Shown here: positions 56,822 to 64,000 of the stretch, piece after piece
Layout: each line of letters starts with the position of its first letter
Numbering within the stretch: the stretch's first letter is position 1
Origin: Bacteroidota bacterium
GTDB lineage: Bacteria > Bacteroidota > Bacteroidia > Chitinophagales > Chitinophagaceae
NCBI GenBank assembly: GCA_016712665.1
Contig: JADJQP010000001.1
Span: 744,001-808,000 of the forward strand
Direction: 5' to 3'
Length of the DNA: 64,000 nt
Notes under the pieces: model-generated
Databases searched by the model: none
Told to the model about the DNA's origin: nothing
The model's input: only the letters and a program-made list of their open reading frames with translations
Translations under genes and position numbers: made by a program

Positions 56822-58348
56822 ATGGGAATCATAAAACGCCAAAGTCTAAAAACCAGCATAGTAAACTATGTAGGGGTATTGATTGGGGTCGTTTTTTTTG
56901 TTTTTGTGTTTCCACATATCATTTCTGAGGAATATTTGGGATTAATAGGATTGCTGCAAAATCTAACCTTTATTTTGGTTTCCTTGCCCATGTTGGGCCT
57001 CGCTCATGTGCTACTTCGATTTTTTGCCGTATGGAAAAATGGCGAGACGGCCAGCCAATTTAATGCCTTTAGCTTGCTGGTAATGGGTGTGAGTCTAGCC
57101 GTGTTTGCCATCACGTATTACTTGCTTAAAGCTCCGATTATTGCCCTATACAAAACCCACTCTGCCTTGTTTTTACCCTACTATTTAGTCATTATTCCCT
57201 TAGTCGTCATTCAGGCATATAGCCAGTATTTCGAAATATATGCCATGGTTAAGCTACGGGTGGCAGTGCCGGCCTTCCTGCGCGAAATTGTTACCAGGTT
57301 ATTGCTGATATTTTTGATTTTTCTGTTTGCGTATCAATTTCTGAATGAAAAGCAGTTCATTTTGGGCTTTTTACTGGTGTATCTCCTCACTTTCTTGGTG
57401 CTGATTCTCTATAGTGTGAAAGGGTTACAATTTAAAGCGTTTGGCTACAAGGAGTATATGAAAGGCGCTGGATTTAGATCGCAAATGGCGTATGGTGGTG
57501 GTATGCTATTACTGACAATTTTTAATAATGTTAGCAATTTTTTAGATAGTATTATTTTGCCAGCATATCTCGGACTGGGAGCACTGGGTATTTACCTTAG
57601 GCCATTGGTGTTGGGCCAAATGATTCAAGTGCCGTATCGGGCAATTTCGTTAATCTCCATTCCTATTATCAGAGAGGCAATTGTTGAGAATAATATGCAA
57701 AAGGTCAAAGAACTTAATAATGATATCGCGATCAATTTATTTTTAATCGGATGTTTCTTGTTTTCTCTTTTAATCGGAAATACCGATGCCATTTTTTCTT
57801 TATTTCCTGCTAAATACGTAATCGCAAAAGATGTGCTGTATATTATTGCAGTCGGCCGCTTATTGGATATGGCTTTCGGTCTCAATTCAGAAATTTTAAA
57901 CTATTCAAAATATTATAAATTCATTATTCTGTTTGCCGGCATTATGATGTTTCTCACCATTGGGCTCAATGTAATGCTGATACCCAGGTTTGGTATGAAT
58001 GGAGCCGCCCTATCGGTAAGTATTTCTTTAATTATTTTTAACCTATTGAAAACCTGGATGATTTATAAAAAGTTTCATTTTCATTGTTTTAGCTTTCATT
58101 ATTTGACCTTGATTTTGATTTCTGCATTCGTCATCGGGATCTTATACTTTATTCCAACAACACAATTTGTTCAGCACCATATGTTTTTTAATTCCCTGCT
58201 AAATATAGGTTTTAGAAGCCTAATAGGGCTCTTGCTGTTTTTGATTCCCACGTATTATGTAAAGGTTTCCCCAGATTTAAATGATTTTATTCAATTAATT
58301 TTATCTGGTAAATTATTTAGAGGAGGGCATAAAATGGAGGAATTATAA
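56822..58348 (+). CDS. Polysaccharide flippase (Wzx/MATE-like)
   Basis: 508 residues with about 12-14 membrane helices, a start typical of O-antigen flippases (KRQSLKTSIVNYVGVLIGVVFFVFVFP region) and the mid-protein GLGALGIYLRPLVLGQM and RFGMNGAALSVSISL motifs. It would move lipid-linked oligosaccharide across the inner membrane. The ATG follows the methyltransferase stop without a gap. With the three methyltransferases and GT4 protein it forms a compact surface-glycan module. Confidence 0.9.
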   Translation: MGIIKRQSLKTSIVNYVGVLIGVVFFVFVFPHIISEEYLGLIGLLQNLTFILVSLPMLGLAHVLLRFFAVWKNGETASQFNAFSLLVMGVSLAVFAITYYLLKAPIIALYKTHSALFLPYYLVIIPLVVIQAYSQYFEIYAMVKLRVAVPAFLREIVTRLLLIFLIFLFAYQFLNEKQFILGFLLVYLLTFLVLILYSVKGLQFKAFGYKEYMKGAGFRSQMAYGGGMLLLTIFNNVSNFLDSIILPAYLGLGALGIYLRPLVLGQMIQVPYRAISLISIPIIREAIVENNMQKVKELNNDIAINLFLIGCFLFSLLIGNTDAIFSLFPAKYVIAKDVLYIIAVGRLLDMAFGLNSEILNYSKYYKFIILFAGIMMFLTIGLNVMLIPRFGMNGAALSVSISLIIFNLLKTWMIYKKFHFHCFSFHYLTLILISAFVIGILYFIPTTQFVQHHMFFNSLLNIGFRSLIGLLLFLIPTYYVKVSPDLNDFIQLILSGKLFRGGHKMEEL

Positions 58349-58392
58349 ACACAGTGGCGGTCTATAAATGAGCGGTCGTGCACATGCAAAGG

Positions 58393-58878
58393 TTAGCGCA
58401 TACGTCCCGCACCTACTATTTTCTTCCTAACAAAAGTATCTGTAATATCGCTGATGACCACCCCCTTGGAGGCCGAGGCATGTGCATATTTATTATCTGC
58501 CAAGTAAATGCCCACATGCGACACGCCTTTTCCTTCATAATTAAAGAAAATTAAATCTCCTTCCCGCAATTCCTTCATCTTAATTGGCTTACAGGCTGCA
58601 TACATATCTTTTGAAGTTCTTGCTAATTTTAACTCATATACTTCCATATAAATTGCTTGTACAAATCCCGAACAATCTACCCCTTTTTTAGTGTTGCCGC
58701 CATATTTATAGGGTGTTCCCAACCAATTCTTAATTTCATTTCGCAATTCTCTTTTAAGATGTAAATCACTAAGTTCCTTCTTTTCAATCTTTTTTGTAGT
58801 AATAGACGCTTTCTTTACTCTACAAGAAGTACTCATAAAAATCAGTGCAATCAGGCCATATGTGATGAGTTTCTTCAA
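58393..58878 (-). CDS. NlpC/P60 (C40) cell-wall peptidase lipoprotein
   Basis: The catalytic Cys lies in GVDCSGFVQAIY and the His in SHVGIYLADNKYAHA, as in NlpC/P60 endopeptidases that cut peptidoglycan stems. I start at a TTG at 58878 (LKKLITYGLIALIFMSTSC), which gives a lipoprotein signal with a lipobox ending in Cys and about 161 residues. The open frame continues 51 codons upstream with unrelated sequence. Divergent from the FKBP gene. Confidence 0.85.
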   Translation of the reverse strand: MKKLITYGLIALIFMSTSCRVKKASITTKKIEKKELSDLHLKRELRNEIKNWLGTPYKYGGNTKKGVDCSGFVQAIYMEVYELKLARTSKDMYAACKPIKMKELREGDLIFFNYEGKGVSHVGIYLADNKYAHASASKGVVISDITDTFVRKKIVGAGRMR

Positions 58879-58944
58879 GGTCGGCGATTTCTCAGCACAA
58901 GATAAAAAACTCACACGGAATTCATCTAAAAAAATGCAAATCAC

Positions 58945-58952
58945 TACCTTTG
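58945..58952 (+). promoter_or_regulatory. TAnnTTTG -7 box (TACCTTTG) of the FKBP gene
   Basis: Perfect consensus, ending 11 nt before the ATG at 58964. Confidence 0.6.
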
Positions 58953-58963
58953 CAAAAAATAAA

Positions 58964-59395
58964 ATGAATTTATTTGAAAAATTAAACCAAGCTAAAACAA
59001 AGAAGATGAATGAAAATTTAGAAAAGGGCATGAAATTTTTAGAAGAGAACGGAAAACGACCTGAGGTTGTTAGTCTTGAAAGTGGCCTACAATATGAAAT
59101 TATGGTAGAAGGAAATGGTCCAAAACCGCATGCAACTGATACTGTTACCTGCCACTATCACGGAATGCTGATAGACGGTCGTGTATTCGATAGCTCTGTG
59201 CAAAGGGGCCAGCCAGCTAGCTTTCCATTGAATAGAGTCATATCGGGTTGGACGGAAGCCCTGCAACTCATGCCGGTGGGAAGCAAGTGGAAATTATTTC
59301 TTCCGCCGCACCTTGCTTATGGCGAACAACAAGCAGGGGCGCTCATTACTCCCAATAGTACTTTGATATTTGAAGTAGAATTATTGGGAATTTAG
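58964..59395 (+). CDS. FKBP-type peptidyl-prolyl isomerase
   Basis: About 143 residues: a short helical N-terminus (MNLFEKLNQAKTKKMNENLEKG) and an FKBP domain (VTCHYHGMLIDGRVFDSS, VISGWTEALQLMPVGSKWKLFLPPHLAYG, TLIFEVELLGI). No signal peptide, so it is cytoplasmic and helps folding. The ATG at 58964 matches the promoter; the longer frame begins inside the divergent gene. Confidence 0.92.
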   Translation: MNLFEKLNQAKTKKMNENLEKGMKFLEENGKRPEVVSLESGLQYEIMVEGNGPKPHATDTVTCHYHGMLIDGRVFDSSVQRGQPASFPLNRVISGWTEALQLMPVGSKWKLFLPPHLAYGEQQAGALITPNSTLIFEVELLGI

Positions 59396-59454
59396 AAATA
59401 ATAACCTATTTTCGCACTCCAATTAATTCATTACAGATCTTTAAAAATAGTGCA

Positions 59455-59543
59455 GGAGAGATGCCCGAGTGGCCGAAGGGAGCGGTTTGCTAAATCGTCG
59501 TAGGGGTCAGACCCTACCCAGGGTTCGAATCCCTGTCTCTCCG
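59455..59543 (+). tRNA. tRNA-Ser(GCT)
   Basis: 89-nt class II tRNA: acceptor GGAGAGA/TCTCTCC, anticodon loop TTGCTAA (anticodon GCT), long variable arm (GTAGGGGTC to CCTAC), T-arm with GGTTCGAATCC, discriminator G. CCA is not encoded. Confidence 0.95.
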
Positions 59544-59632
59544 CATTTTATGTTTGCGTGTATAGATGTGCATTTGAATCGGGATATCGGTGGATTTGGC
59601 CCAAATAAAAATACTAAATCATTGTCATTTCA

Positions 59633-59977
59633 ATGTTCGATTTTGAGAAGTTAGATGTATATCAGGAAATAAAAAATTTAAATGCTAAAGTCATTGCTTT
59701 CATTTTTACAGAAGTTACTGATGCCTATATTAACGAGCAATGGAAAAGAGCTACAATGAGCATTATGCTAAATTTGGCAGAAGGAACCGGTCGAATTGCA
59801 GCAAGTGAAAAAAAACATTTTTACACCATTTCAAGGTCGGCAGTGTTTGAATGTGTAGCAATCATGGATGTTTTACGTGGTCAAAACCAAATTGAAATGT
59901 CAAAATATGATGAGTTTTATAGTTCTTATGAAAAGCTTTCAAAAATGCTTTTAGGTTTATTTAGAAATGTTGTGTAA
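59633..59977 (+). CDS. Four-helix-bundle protein (23S rRNA IVS-type family)
   Basis: 114 residues matching the small four-helix-bundle family (FEKLDVYQEIKNLNAKVIAF, MLNLAEGTGRIAASEKKHFY, SRSAVFECVAIMDVL). Relatives are encoded in intervening sequences of bacterial 23S rRNA genes and as free-standing genes. Here it lies between two tRNA genes, not in rRNA. Function unknown; nucleic-acid binding has been suggested for the family. Confidence 0.88.
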   Translation: MFDFEKLDVYQEIKNLNAKVIAFIFTEVTDAYINEQWKRATMSIMLNLAEGTGRIAASEKKHFYTISRSAVFECVAIMDVLRGQNQIEMSKYDEFYSSYEKLSKMLLGLFRNVV

Positions 59978-60005
59978 TATTGCACGCTTTCGAAAAAAAG
60001 TAATA

Positions 60006-60031
60006 ACACACCCACACACTCACACACACTC
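60006..60031 (+). repeat. CA-rich low-complexity tract
   Basis: About 26 nt made of CACA/CCCA/CTCA units, just before tRNA-Pro(TGG). Possible slippage site; no other role seen. Confidence 0.7.
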
Positions 60032-60036
60032 AAAAA

Positions 60037-60110
60037 CGGGAGGTAGTTCAGCTCGGTAGAATATTTGGTTTGGGACCAAGGGGTCGCAGGTTCGAATCCT
60101 GTCCTCCCGA
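60037..60110 (+). tRNA. tRNA-Pro(TGG)
   Basis: 74 nt: acceptor CGGGAGG/CCTCCCG, D-arm with GTTCAGCTCGGTAGAAT, anticodon arm TTTGG-TTTGGGA-CCAAG (anticodon TGG), T-arm GCAGG-TTCGAAT-CCTGT, discriminator A. CCA is not encoded. Confidence 0.94.
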
Positions 60111-60125
60111 CTACACGAAAAGAAA

Positions 60126-60152
60126 GTTCAGCAGTTTTGCTGGGCTTTTTTT
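60126..60152 (+). terminator. Terminator after tRNA-Pro(TGG)
   Basis: GTTCAGCA/TGCTGGGC stem (two wobble pairs) with a 4-nt loop, followed by seven T. Confidence 0.85.
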
Positions 60153-60168
60153 CGTTACAAAAATAATT

Positions 60169-60243
60169 CGGGATGTGGCGCAGTCCGGTTAGCGTACACG
60201 TCTGGGGGGCGTGTGGTCGCTGGTTCGAATCCAGTCATCCCGA
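60169..60243 (+). tRNA. tRNA-Pro(GGG)
   Basis: 75 nt: acceptor CGGGATG/CATCCCG, anticodon arm CACGT-CTGGGGG-GCGTG (anticodon GGG), T-arm GCTGG-TTCGAAT-CCAGT, discriminator A. CCA is not encoded. Confidence 0.94.
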
Positions 60244-60246
60244 CTC

Positions 60247-60282
60247 AAAAGGTAAAGGCTCACATGGTTTTTACCTTTTTTT
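60247..60282 (+). terminator. Terminator after tRNA-Pro(GGG)
   Basis: AAAAGGTAAA pairs with TTTACCTTTT across a short loop and is followed by further T residues. Confidence 0.8.
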
Positions 60283-60577
60283 ATTTCGATTCCATTAGAA
60301 GTCAAAAGTTTGATAGAGCGGTATGCATCCATTGGGAAGCACTGTGGCACATTGGTGCCATATACTGTAAAGCTCGCGTGCTACCGAAGAAAGCATTTGC
60401 ACGCATCCAGGTCAAAATGCTGGCAAACATTCGAAATATACCTAACATAAATAGCATCATATTTTAGTGAAATCGGCTGAAGAAGCCTGTGCCGGAAATG
60501 CAAACAAATTTTTTCCATATCTTGTGTTAAAATGCCAACCTGCTACCATTTAACTTCTTATCATTGCATTCCAATTA
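60283..60577. other. Intergenic, nothing recognised
   Basis: A short open frame crosses tRNA-Pro(GGG) and its terminator and is not credible. I see no repeat, RNA gene or clear promoter in this stretch. Confidence 0.5.
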
Positions 60578-62011
60578 ATGCTGACTAAGGCGCACCATAT
60601 CATCTTCTTTTTGATGCTGAGCTTCCTCTGGCTTTCGTGTGCAAATATTATGGCACCAACCGGTGGCCCAAAGGATGAAAAAGCACCTATTTTAAAAAAG
60701 AGAAGTGTAGCAGACTCCGCACTCCATTTTAAGGGTGGCAAATTGCAATTTGAATTTGATGAGTTTTTACAACTCAAAGATGTGGCCAACCAACTGGTGA
60801 TTACTCCATTATTGCAAACGAATCCGAAAGTAACAATACACAAAAAAAAATTGACTATTGATTTAGCCGATTCGCTGTTGCTGCCTAATACCACCTATCG
60901 CATTCGTTTTGGCAATGCCGTGCAGGATTTACATGAAGGAAATCAAGTAAGAGACCTATTCTTCACCTTTTCTACAGGAGCTTTTTTCGACTCCTTATCC
61001 TTAGATGGATTCATTCAAGAAGCGGAAACCGGAAGGCCGGATACTGCTAGTTGGATCGTGCTCTATTCTGTGCCAATGAAAGATTCAGCGTTTACCAAAC
61101 AAAAACCCATGTACGCCCAGAAGTCGAGTAGTGGGTATTTTAGGTTTCAAAATCTACCCCAAAGAGAATTTCAAATTTTCTCCCTAAAGGAATCCAATAA
61201 TAATTTGCGTTATGATGCTGCCGGCGAAACCATATCATTTTATGCGTCTTCTGTAAATCCTGCAGACACCGGCTTATTTGTAACCCTCTTTTCATTTATT
61301 GAAAATGAGAAGGTCGATACCGCTACTCGCAAGCTCCGCAACCGAACGATTACTGCAGATCAGAAAAAGGGCGCTCCTTTCAGCTATTCTGTAAATATTG
61401 ATACCTTACAGAAAAATAAGCGGAGCTTTCCTATTTATGATTCAATTTTAGTGGTATTTACCGATTCCATAGCCAAAATCGATATTACAAAAATTAAACT
61501 TTTTCATGATGAAGAATACGATGCCACAGCCTCTATTCGCATCGATACATCGAGAAAAAGAATTATTGTCAAAACAGATTGGGTTCAGGATGCCACTTAC
61601 AAACTGCTTTTACAAAAAGGCTTTGCAGATAATTTGCAACATGTGCAGGCCGCCACTGCCAGCTTTGTATTTAGAACAAAAAAGGAAAGTGATTATGGGT
61701 ATCTAACCGTGAGAACCATGAAGCCTACCAATAAAATTCTTACTTTGTTTAAAGAGGATAAGAAAATTGCGCAGAAATCGTTCAGCGATACCATTTTAAG
61801 ATTTACACTTCTTGAACCCGGAAACTATCAAATTACCATTTTAGAGGACGAGAATCGAAATGGAAGCTGGGATCCGGGCGTCTTATCGAAGAAGCTTTTG
61901 CCAGAAAAAGTGACCCTCTTTGCAGAACCGATAAGCATCAAAGCAAATTGGGGGAATAAAATTAATATTGACGCAACGCTTTCTCAAAGAAAAAGAAGCG
62001 GGACCCGTTAA
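60578..62011 (+). CDS. Ig-like domain lipoprotein (SbsA Ig-like / DUF family)
   Basis: 477 residues with a lipoprotein signal (IIFFLMLSFLWLSC) followed by the conserved MAPTGGPKDEKAP segment and a bacterial Ig-like domain (LQFEFDEFLQLKDVANQLVI, NTTYRIRFGNAVQDLHEGN). Strand-rich domains fill the rest (ENRNGSWDPGVLSKKLLPE near the end). It is widely conserved in Bacteroidota, probably exposed at the outer membrane, with unknown function. Followed by the hydrolase gene after 26 nt. Confidence 0.88.
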   Translation: MLTKAHHIIFFLMLSFLWLSCANIMAPTGGPKDEKAPILKKRSVADSALHFKGGKLQFEFDEFLQLKDVANQLVITPLLQTNPKVTIHKKKLTIDLADSLLLPNTTYRIRFGNAVQDLHEGNQVRDLFFTFSTGAFFDSLSLDGFIQEAETGRPDTASWIVLYSVPMKDSAFTKQKPMYAQKSSSGYFRFQNLPQREFQIFSLKESNNNLRYDAAGETISFYASSVNPADTGLFVTLFSFIENEKVDTATRKLRNRTITADQKKGAPFSYSVNIDTLQKNKRSFPIYDSILVVFTDSIAKIDITKIKLFHDEEYDATASIRIDTSRKRIIVKTDWVQDATYKLLLQKGFADNLQHVQAATASFVFRTKKESDYGYLTVRTMKPTNKILTLFKEDKKIAQKSFSDTILRFTLLEPGNYQITILEDENRNGSWDPGVLSKKLLPEKVTLFAEPISIKANWGNKINIDATLSQRKRSGTR

Positions 62012-62037
62012 GGACACGTAAATCAAAATACCATACT

Positions 62038-62730
62038 ATGAGCAAAGAAACCATCCTCTTTTTACATGGAGCCTTAGGCTCTAGTAAAAATTTTGTTGAC
62101 CTTCTCCAAATTAGCCATGAAGCCTTTGATTGTGTCTCGCTTGATTTTCCCGGACACGGCAACAATGAAATGGAAATGGAATGCAGCATTGAAAAACTTT
62201 CCGAATACTTGATTGATACGATTTCTACTCAGTACAAAACACCGGTTTCCATTTTTGGGTATAGTATGGGCGGGTATATAGCCCTTCAGGCACTTACTCA
62301 ACGGCCTGATTTATTTAATAAAATAATGACCTTGGCCACCAAATTCAATTGGAATGAAAACGAAGCGGCCACGCAAATTTCTAAACTCAATGCTGAAAAA
62401 TTAGAAGCAAAGGTGCCACAATTTGTACATCAATTGATAAGTCTACATCCGGTACATCATTGGAAGGAAGTACTGAAAAGGACTGCAAACATTCTCGAGA
62501 AATTGGGTGCTGCTCCGCCATTGGATATGGAACGGTTACGAACGTTGGACCATCCAATCTGCCTAGGTTTAGGCGATCAAGATAGGATGGTAAGTATTTC
62601 CGAAACCGAACAGGTATTTCGGCAATTGCAGAAGGGTGGTATGTATGTGATTCCCAATATGCAACATCCCATAGAAAAAATGAATGTGCCCTTGGTGTAT
62701 GAAATGATGAAACATTTCTTTAACTGCTAA
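62038..62730 (+). CDS. Alpha/beta-fold hydrolase
   Basis: 230 residues: oxyanion-hole segment LFLHGALGSSKNF, nucleophile elbow FGYSMGGYIALQ with the catalytic Ser, candidate Asp in GLGDQDRMV and His in NMQHPIEKM. The fold is certain but the substrate is not. It overlaps the 3' end of tatC by 11 nt, tail to tail. Confidence 0.9.
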   Translation: MSKETILFLHGALGSSKNFVDLLQISHEAFDCVSLDFPGHGNNEMEMECSIEKLSEYLIDTISTQYKTPVSIFGYSMGGYIALQALTQRPDLFNKIMTLATKFNWNENEAATQISKLNAEKLEAKVPQFVHQLISLHPVHHWKEVLKRTANILEKLGAAPPLDMERLRTLDHPICLGLGDQDRMVSISETEQVFRQLQKGGMYVIPNMQHPIEKMNVPLVYEMMKHFFNC

Positions 62731-63580
62731 AGAATTCCTTTTCTTTTCGAATTCGTTCTTTTTGAACTCTTCCACTAATCACGATGCTAATTTCATACAA
62801 TATCCAAAGAGGAATGGTAACAATAATTTGACTCACCACATCGGGAGGGGTTATCACTGCTGCGATTACCAAAATAATGACAATGGCATATTTTCGATAT
62901 TCTTTCATAAATGCCGGCGCCAGCATGCCTAATTTAGAAAGAAAATAGACCGCAACAGGAAGTTCAAAAACCAAGCCGGTACCTAATACCAGACTTAATA
63001 AAGAGTCTAAATAATCATCAATTTTTATGATATTTTGAAATTGATTACTGAGGGTATAGGATGCAAAAAAATTAACAGTATAAGGTGTAATAATAAAATA
63101 CCCAAACCAAACCCCGAAAAAAAACAATAAGGATATCCAAAAAATAATTCCTCTCGAGTGTTTTAGCTCACGTAAGGTCAAAGCCGGTTTGATAAAACGC
63201 CATAACTCCCAGATCATATAGGGAAAGGCCAATACAAAACCAAAGGAAAACGCGGCAGAAAAACTCATCATGAACTGCCCGGACAATTGGGTATTTTGAA
63301 AACTTATTTTTACGTCTTCCAAACATAACTCCTTCAAATGCAGTAAATCTCCTAGTTTGCAAAGCCATACATACGAAGGAAATTCTTTGTGAGTGGGAGC
63401 CAAAATAACCCGATCAAAAATTTCTTCGATATAAATATAAGCGACAACAGAAAAAATAAAAAGGGCAACAGCCATACGCACCAGATGCCAGCGGAGCGCT
63501 TCCAAATGGTCTACAAAACCAATTTCCTTAGGTGGTTCCTTGTCAAGAATATTTTTTTTATTAAGAAGCGGTAATGCCAA
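62720..63580 (-). CDS. tatC: Sec-independent protein translocase TatC
   Basis: Core of the twin-arginine export system, six membrane helices. The N-terminal FVDHLEALRWHLVRMAVAL motif with the essential Glu-x-Arg pattern is present, as are MIWELWRFIKPALTLRE and ITPPDVVSQIIVTIPLWILYE. The 286 residues are normal; no tatA or tatB lies next to it. Confidence 0.95.
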   Translation of the reverse strand: MALPLLNKKNILDKEPPKEIGFVDHLEALRWHLVRMAVALFIFSVVAYIYIEEIFDRVILAPTHKEFPSYVWLCKLGDLLHLKELCLEDVKISFQNTQLSGQFMMSFSAAFSFGFVLAFPYMIWELWRFIKPALTLRELKHSRGIIFWISLLFFFGVWFGYFIITPYTVNFFASYTLSNQFQNIIKIDDYLDSLLSLVLGTGLVFELPVAVYFLSKLGMLAPAFMKEYRKYAIVIILVIAAVITPPDVVSQIIVTIPLWILYEISIVISGRVQKERIRKEKEFFSS

Positions 63581-63669
63581 AATATGTAGATCTCTTTGAT
63601 TTGATAATGGTCTCGAATTGCATGCTTGAAACGATAAAAATACAATCTAAATAACAAATACGGCGCTTT

Positions 63670-64000
63670 TTACTTTTTGGCAACCTCTGCCGCAAAACCT
63701 ATGGAGTACGGTGCATTGTCAGCATTGGCTACAATTAAGGCATTTTTGTTAACCAAACCTTCCTTGCCGGCGCTATTAAACTCTAAGGTTACTTCTCCGG
63801 TTTTTCCGGGTTGTATAGGTTCTGAAGGGAAAAATGGAGCAGTACATCCACATGAAACTTGTACATTGGAAATCACCAATGGGTTGGTGCCCACATTCTT
63901 AACCATATACGTGTGCCGTACTTTATCGCCTTCGGTAATTTTTCCAAAATCAAATTTGGTTTCAGCCACTTCAATGGTGGTTTTCGGCATTTTTTTTACC
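63670..64000 (-). CDS. DUF1573 protein (partial at window edge)
   Basis: At least 106 residues of a DUF1573 beta-sandwich domain: TKFDFGKITEGDKVRHTYMVKNVGTNPLVI, VSCGCTAPFFPSEPIQPGKTGEV and FNSAGKEGLVNKNALIVAN. The frame is still open at 64000, so the N-terminus, probably with a signal peptide, lies outside the window. Confidence 0.85.
   Translation of the reverse strand, partial: VKKMPKTTIEVAETKFDFGKITEGDKVRHTYMVKNVGTNPLVISNVQVSCGCTAPFFPSEPIQPGKTGEVTLEFNSAGKEGLVNKNALIVANADNAPYSIGFAAEVAKK

Noticed and set aside
60213..60467. 84-aa plus-strand frame
   Set aside because: It starts inside tRNA-Pro(GGG), crosses its terminator and resembles nothing.

Overview
The window is chromosomal DNA of a member of the Bacteroidota, most likely a Chitinophagales/Sphingobacteriia-type environmental bacterium. 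The evidence is type A and type B T9SS C-terminal sorting domains, TAnnTTTG -7 promoter boxes, a MurF-Alr fusion, the futalosine menaquinone enzyme MqnC, LytTR regulators paired with propeller histidine kinases, and a BlaR1-type peptidase with a TonB C-terminus. No rRNA or taxonomic marker is present, so the rank below phylum is inference.

Layout. 20-6556: an AT-rich, tightly packed three-gene cassette (GHKL ATPase fused to two phosphoribosyltransferase-like domains; an unrecognised protein; a receiver-like domain fused to an HExxH peptidase). It looks like a horizontally acquired conflict or stress system and I cannot match it to a named one. 6885-8708: T9SS propeller protein. 8993-13909: an RNA-repair operon on the minus strand. 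Read 5' to 3' it has a leader with terminator-like hairpins, a dense array of four full-length tRNA or tRNA-like genes (Lys, Asn, His, Phe-like) with 6-7 nt spacers, at least three decayed tRNA-like elements, a slipin (band-7) protein, an AAA ATPase and the RNA ligase RtcB. 14206-20946: an exported protein, FeoA/HutH, a BlaI/BlaR1 module with candidate operators, and CreD. 21107-31000: metabolic genes, a broken GT-C glycosyltransferase, a LytTR two-component pair and a T9SS beta-helix protein split by a stop codon. 31085-46480: housekeeping genes (terC, murF-alr, gpx, mqnC, prfA, pabA/B/C, fumC, def) and an exported caspase-like protein. 46491-53081: a second propeller kinase/LytTR pair and a type B T9SS protein. 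53209-58348: a surface-glycan cluster (glycosyltransferase, three methyltransferases, flippase). 58393-64000: NlpC/P60, FKBP, three tRNAs (Ser, Pro, Pro), a four-helix-bundle protein, an Ig-like lipoprotein, a hydrolase, TatC and a DUF1573 protein.

Many conserved genes here (murF-alr, mqnC, prfA, pabA, pabC, a LytTR regulator, a glycosyltransferase, a methyltransferase) are interrupted by single-base gains or losses in short homopolymers. Essential genes are affected, so the simplest reading is residual long-read error rather than gene decay. I annotate those genes over their full reconstructed extent. The cassette at 20-6556 and the three protein genes of the RtcB operon have no such breaks.
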